64,000 nucleotides of DNA from Eucalyptus grandis (Eukaryota > Streptophyta > Magnoliopsida > Myrtales > Myrtaceae), in the NCBI RefSeq assembly GCF_016545825.1, contig NC_052613.1, forward strand, positions 6,510,001-6,574,000, given 5' to 3'. Position numbers and translations under genes: made by a program. Below the pieces are notes generated by a model. The model did no database searches, had not been told where the DNA came from, and worked only from the letters and a program-made list of their open reading frames with translations. Positions 60,537 to 64,000 of this stretch are shown one piece after another. Numbering within the stretch: the first letter of the stretch is position 1; each line of letters opens with the position of its first letter.

Positions 60537-61947
60537 TATTCAAGTGTCATAAATCATGTGACATTTATGAAAATTGGTCATTGCAATTGACTTAGTATGT
60601 AAATGGCAGTTTTATTGACATTATGCCATTTTTACGAGTTTTGAAAACATACATGCCTAAGCATCCCAAACGATTTCATAACTTACAGCCTCTTTAATCC
60701 CACAATATTAGTTCTATTGCACCATAGAGAAAAAAAAATACTTAGAATGTTAAGAATGTGATTGTGCTTCTAACATAATGCAATCCTAAGCTCTAAGCTC
60801 CTATATCTTACATGGTGGGGTACTTTTTCCATTGGAAAAGTAAAACGTGCACGGCTATGTCGGTCAACCCCCAAAGCTGATGCAGCCAGTGTGGAGCTCC
60901 GGAGATTTTTCAATATAGAAAATGAAGGTCATTTTCTTAAATCTCACCAATTGTATATAAATTACTCTGTATCAAGATCACGTGCATCTATCAAAGGCCC
61001 AAATTTAAATGGTACATGACTCTTGTAAGATGTTTTGTGAGCCTCCAAGTGGTCGGACTCTATCTTCATGGCTGTCGATTATCTAGAAAAGGAAAAACCT
61101 AGGGTATCATAAGATAAACACAAAGTGGCTGAATGAGAACTAGGGGTGTGCAATTGGGCCATACTATGTTGAAAACAGGTTCAGTTCCCAATTTCCAAAT
61201 TTTTGTAATTAGTCTGGTTTTTTGTTATGAGGAAAGACCCAATTGAGAACTAGATTAACTAGACCGGTTTCGGAATTGATTTCATAAAATTAAGAAAAGT
61301 GAAAACCCTAACTTCTTTATTTCTAGCCTCTAGGCTAAGGTTTTATATAAGTTCATGGTAAATTTAACTATATTGTTTGTTTTGTTTTTAGGTGATTAGA
61401 AATGGACCAATAATTTTATGAATAAATGAGGGATGAAGTTTTATAATTTATGTTTTATGTTACATATTTGAACTTTTTATCATTTATAATTGTACGCGAG
61501 TATGTGCTCATCTTATAAATTGTTGCTTTTGGCGAATGTAGATATTTGTTGTTCATCTTGTATTTTGAATTGATTTATTGCTCATATTATTTTGCTGTAA
61601 AAAATGAAACCATAAAAGGGAACATAAGAAAAAATAGGTTATCGTACATCCTAAAATTGGGTTGGAAAACGAGATAGGTTCCAAAGTCAGTTCCATAGCA
61701 AATAGGGTAGGTTTTAGGCTGCAAAAACTAGAAATCAATTTTAATATGGTAGGTTCCAAATTTAAACTTTGAAACTTACCTATTATGAAATTAATCACTC
61801 CTTATAAAAACGCTTCTTCTTCTTAAGTCAAAAGGCATGCCTTCATTCATGATGATGCGTTGCAATAAATAGACATTGTATAGAAGAGAAAATCATGGGC
61901 CCGCATGTAATTATCGCTTTGATGCGTGATAAATGCCTGCATGTAAT
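60537..61947. repeat. Long repeat, unit C
   Basis: Third copy, about 1.4 kb, beginning TTCAAGTGTCATAAATCATG and directly following unit B. It includes the AGGGGTGTGCAATTGGG sub-block and ends just before the second 110-bp repeat. It is the most diverged from unit A in base changes but retains the same order of landmarks. Confidence 0.75.
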
Positions 61948-62053
61948 GAGCTCCACACGTCTGCTTCCAAAAAGCCCTAGACTTTTTTTTGGGCCACGAA
62001 CCTGGGCCTCGAGCCCATAATTATGAGGCCCAATTCTTAATTAGATGATCACA
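61948..62053. repeat. 110-bp near-identical repeat, copy 2
   Basis: Matches 58797-58907 apart from a few substitutions and a T-run length change. The two copies flank units B and C exactly. Confidence 0.85.
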
Positions 62054-62456
62054 ACAATCTCCCTTTCCTCCCAAATTGCATGATGACCAAGATCACGCTT
62101 TAGAGAAAACATTCTTATTTTTTTTAAAACAAAATTAAAATAGTCGATCGATCCATATCCCCCGGCGGATAGTACGATCAAATCAAGGATGCATAACCGT
62201 CCACGCGGCCGCCCCTCGAATGCAAGATAAGCTTAATTTAATCGCACGTCGCGATCGAAATTTCTTTAATTACCCACGAAACAATACACCACTGACAAAA
62301 AGTAATTAATTAAATTAAATTAAACTAAACTAAGCCCTGGGAAGAGAAATCTCGGTTGACTTTTCGGCACCGAAAGACCAAAAGACTAGGGGACTAAAGT
62401 TGTCGGGCCTGACCCCTTTTTCCTTTTCTTTTTTTTCTCTTTTTTTCCTTATCGTC
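62054..62456. other. Gene-free stretch
   Basis: AT-rich, with a TAATTAATTAAATTAAATTAAA-like run near 62302 and a T/C-rich tract at about 62417-62450. No gene is recognisable. Confidence 0.5.
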
Positions 62457-62961
62457 CACGTGGAGCTCGCACTGCCCAAGTAAAAGCCGGGAGCGGCAGA
62501 GTGGGACACGTGTCGGGGCGCTGGGGCGGGGAACAGGAGTCGAGGCCGGGGGTGGTTAATCCTCGTCAGTGGGTCACACGTGTCCTGCAACGGAGGACAC
62601 GTGTCGCGCGATCGGAGGGGGTGCGCAGGGGGAAGATTTTTTTGCCCGGCTTTTCTTCTCCCTCGAGGGGGCTTTTTCCAGCTTTTTGGGGACCGTTAGT
62701 GGGCCCCCCGCGTGAGGGGGGGAAAAAAGGGGATTTATGCGTGGGGTGCTGACGTGGCGATAATCCCGGGCTTATCTGAAGGAGGGGGAAAAGGTATATG
62801 CAAATGGAAATGGGATGTAGGTGCATGAACTTTGGTGGTCGCTCGCACGTGGAGGTCCACGTGAGTTGAATACCTATGGAGGACTTGTTTTCTAGAGATG
62901 CTTGATAGATGGCTCCACAAATTTTTTTAGTCTGTGGTCTCCGATACAGATTGATCACGTG
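62457..62961. promoter_or_regulatory. Dense G-box/ABRE cluster
   Basis: CACGTG occurs seven times in 505 bases: 62457, 62507, 62577, 62598, 62846, 62858 and 62956. Three of them lie in the larger context ACACGTGTC. An eighth ACGT element, ACGTGGC, is at 62752. CACGTG and ACGTGGC are the binding sites of plant bZIP (ABA-response, light-response) and bHLH (PIF/MYC) factors, and multiple copies are a mark of ABA-responsive promoters. The block is also GC-rich against AT-rich surroundings. No convincing coding frame lies on either side within the window, so the controlled gene, if any, may be beyond 64000. Confidence 0.6.
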
Positions 62962-64000
62962 ATATGGGTAGTTAGTATTTTGAAAATTGAATGCTTTAAT
63001 TTTAAGTATGCTTGATAAGTACAGTGAGTAAGGATGAGCGCTTTCAGTTTCCATTCAAATTTTACTTGAAACTTGGAATTTTCCCTGGGAGGTTCCCTCA
63101 CATGGGCTTATGTTAAAGAATGCCTCATCCTTACTTTAATTTTAAGCATGTTAAAATTTATCTAAGTTATGCATATATTTTTTATTGAACAATTATATTG
63201 AATCATCATCCCTATTGATCACCATAAAATTTTTGTTACAATTTACAAATCACAATTCATAGTAGATGTCTCATTTATGGATTGAAAATGGAAGCTCAGA
63301 TTGGTGGTTTCATAGTACATACTTAACATTAGACACCATGGAATGCGAAGACGTGGCATAAGAAAAAACATAAAAACTTATTCCAAGTTTCTTATTTTAC
63401 TTAAAACTTCTATGTTAGAATAGACTCTCAATTTTTTTGGATTTAAAACCTATCATACATACCATAGAACATGAAATCATACCGATAGAGAGTCAATCCG
63501 ATTCTTAGGTTCCTAATTCTATTCTAAAATCACACTTAATCCTAGCATCGGCACTACATAGATTTGGGTTTCAACCAAAATTTATATACCTAATTTTAAT
63601 AGTATGGATGCAAAATGGGTGGGATGGGCTAGGCCTAGTAGGTTTTTTCGCCTAGAAGGCTCTAATCGAAATTACTCGTTCGAACCTATCTTTTTTTTTT
63701 TCATTTTTTAATTTCAAAACTTTACCTTATATCGATTAAATAACCAACACAAATTTACTTGAAATTCCCATATTTCATTTGAAGAAGCAAAATTTTCACA
63801 TCTCAGCTCTAACATAGCATGATCAATTTATTATTATAACTTTGTCGAGGTTCATAAATAATAAATCACACATCTTATATGTAATTTGTTTCTTCTAATT
63901 CTATACATAACCTTTTTTGTTAAAAATATTTTGGGCCAAGCCAAGCTAGGCCATTTTAGCCCCGAGGTCCGATCCGGGTTTTCGATCCTTTTATGGTTTT
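62962..64000. other. Gene-free right end of the window
   Basis: AT-rich. A GGATGAGC segment near 63025 resembles the start of hAT-like repeats. The final 400 bases contain GGGCTAGGCCTAG and, further on, AAGCTAGGCCATT, which may be another repeat cut by the window edge. No gene is recognisable. Confidence 0.5.

Noticed and set aside
62330..63054. Minus-strand frames across the G-box cluster
   Set aside because: They have no domain or initiator context, and the region reads better as regulatory DNA.
1..64000. tRNA, rRNA, CRISPR arrays or operons
   Set aside because: I looked for tRNA T-arm words such as GGTTCGA with matching acceptor stems and found none complete. CRISPR and operon structures are not expected or seen in this plant sequence.

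Overview
The window reads as nuclear DNA of a flowering plant, almost certainly a eudicot. Genes have several exons with GT-AG introns, two products carry chloroplast transit peptides, and the families found (R2R3-MYB, DYW-type PPR, RWP-RK/RKD, CLE and PSY-like peptide precursors) are plant-specific. Long AT-rich intergenic DNA is full of (CT)n microsatellites and small DNA transposons. A tree-like eudicot such as a Myrtales member would fit, but nothing here fixes the species.

Layout. 1-6440: gene-free, with a 503-bp Mutator-type MITE and a tiny poly(T) retroposon scar. 6580-8190: R2R3-MYB of subgroup 1. 8191-20900: repeat-rich gap containing a 1.3-kb PIF/Harbinger-like element with a transposase remnant. 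20908-22715: GT47 exostosin-type glycosyltransferase. 23325-23621 (-): CLE peptide precursor. 25085-28387 (-): seven-exon membrane RING-CH protein. 32939-34610: EMB514/DCL-like protein. 36499-37653: RKD-type RWP-RK factor. 38560-41401: transposon nest. 41682-43559: DYW PPR protein. 44957-46195 (-): plastid NAD-malate dehydrogenase. 48898-50957 (-): geranylgeranyl reductase CHLP. 52786-54284: GDSL esterase/lipase. 55891-56404 (-): a three-exon PSY-like tyrosine-sulfated peptide precursor that I assembled by hand. 57100-62050: three degenerate copies of a long repeat. 62457-62961: a dense cluster of CACGTG boxes with no gene beside it.

The genes do not form a pathway. From memory, several match neighbours in two Arabidopsis segments: plastid MDH beside a PPR gene on chromosome 3, and exostosin, MYB, RKD2, CHLP and GDSL close together on chromosome 1. 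The window therefore looks like a conserved ancestral gene block. The least ordinary items are the two secreted-peptide genes (PSY-like and CLE), a GC-AG intron, the nested transposons with perfect target-site duplications, and the G-box cluster.
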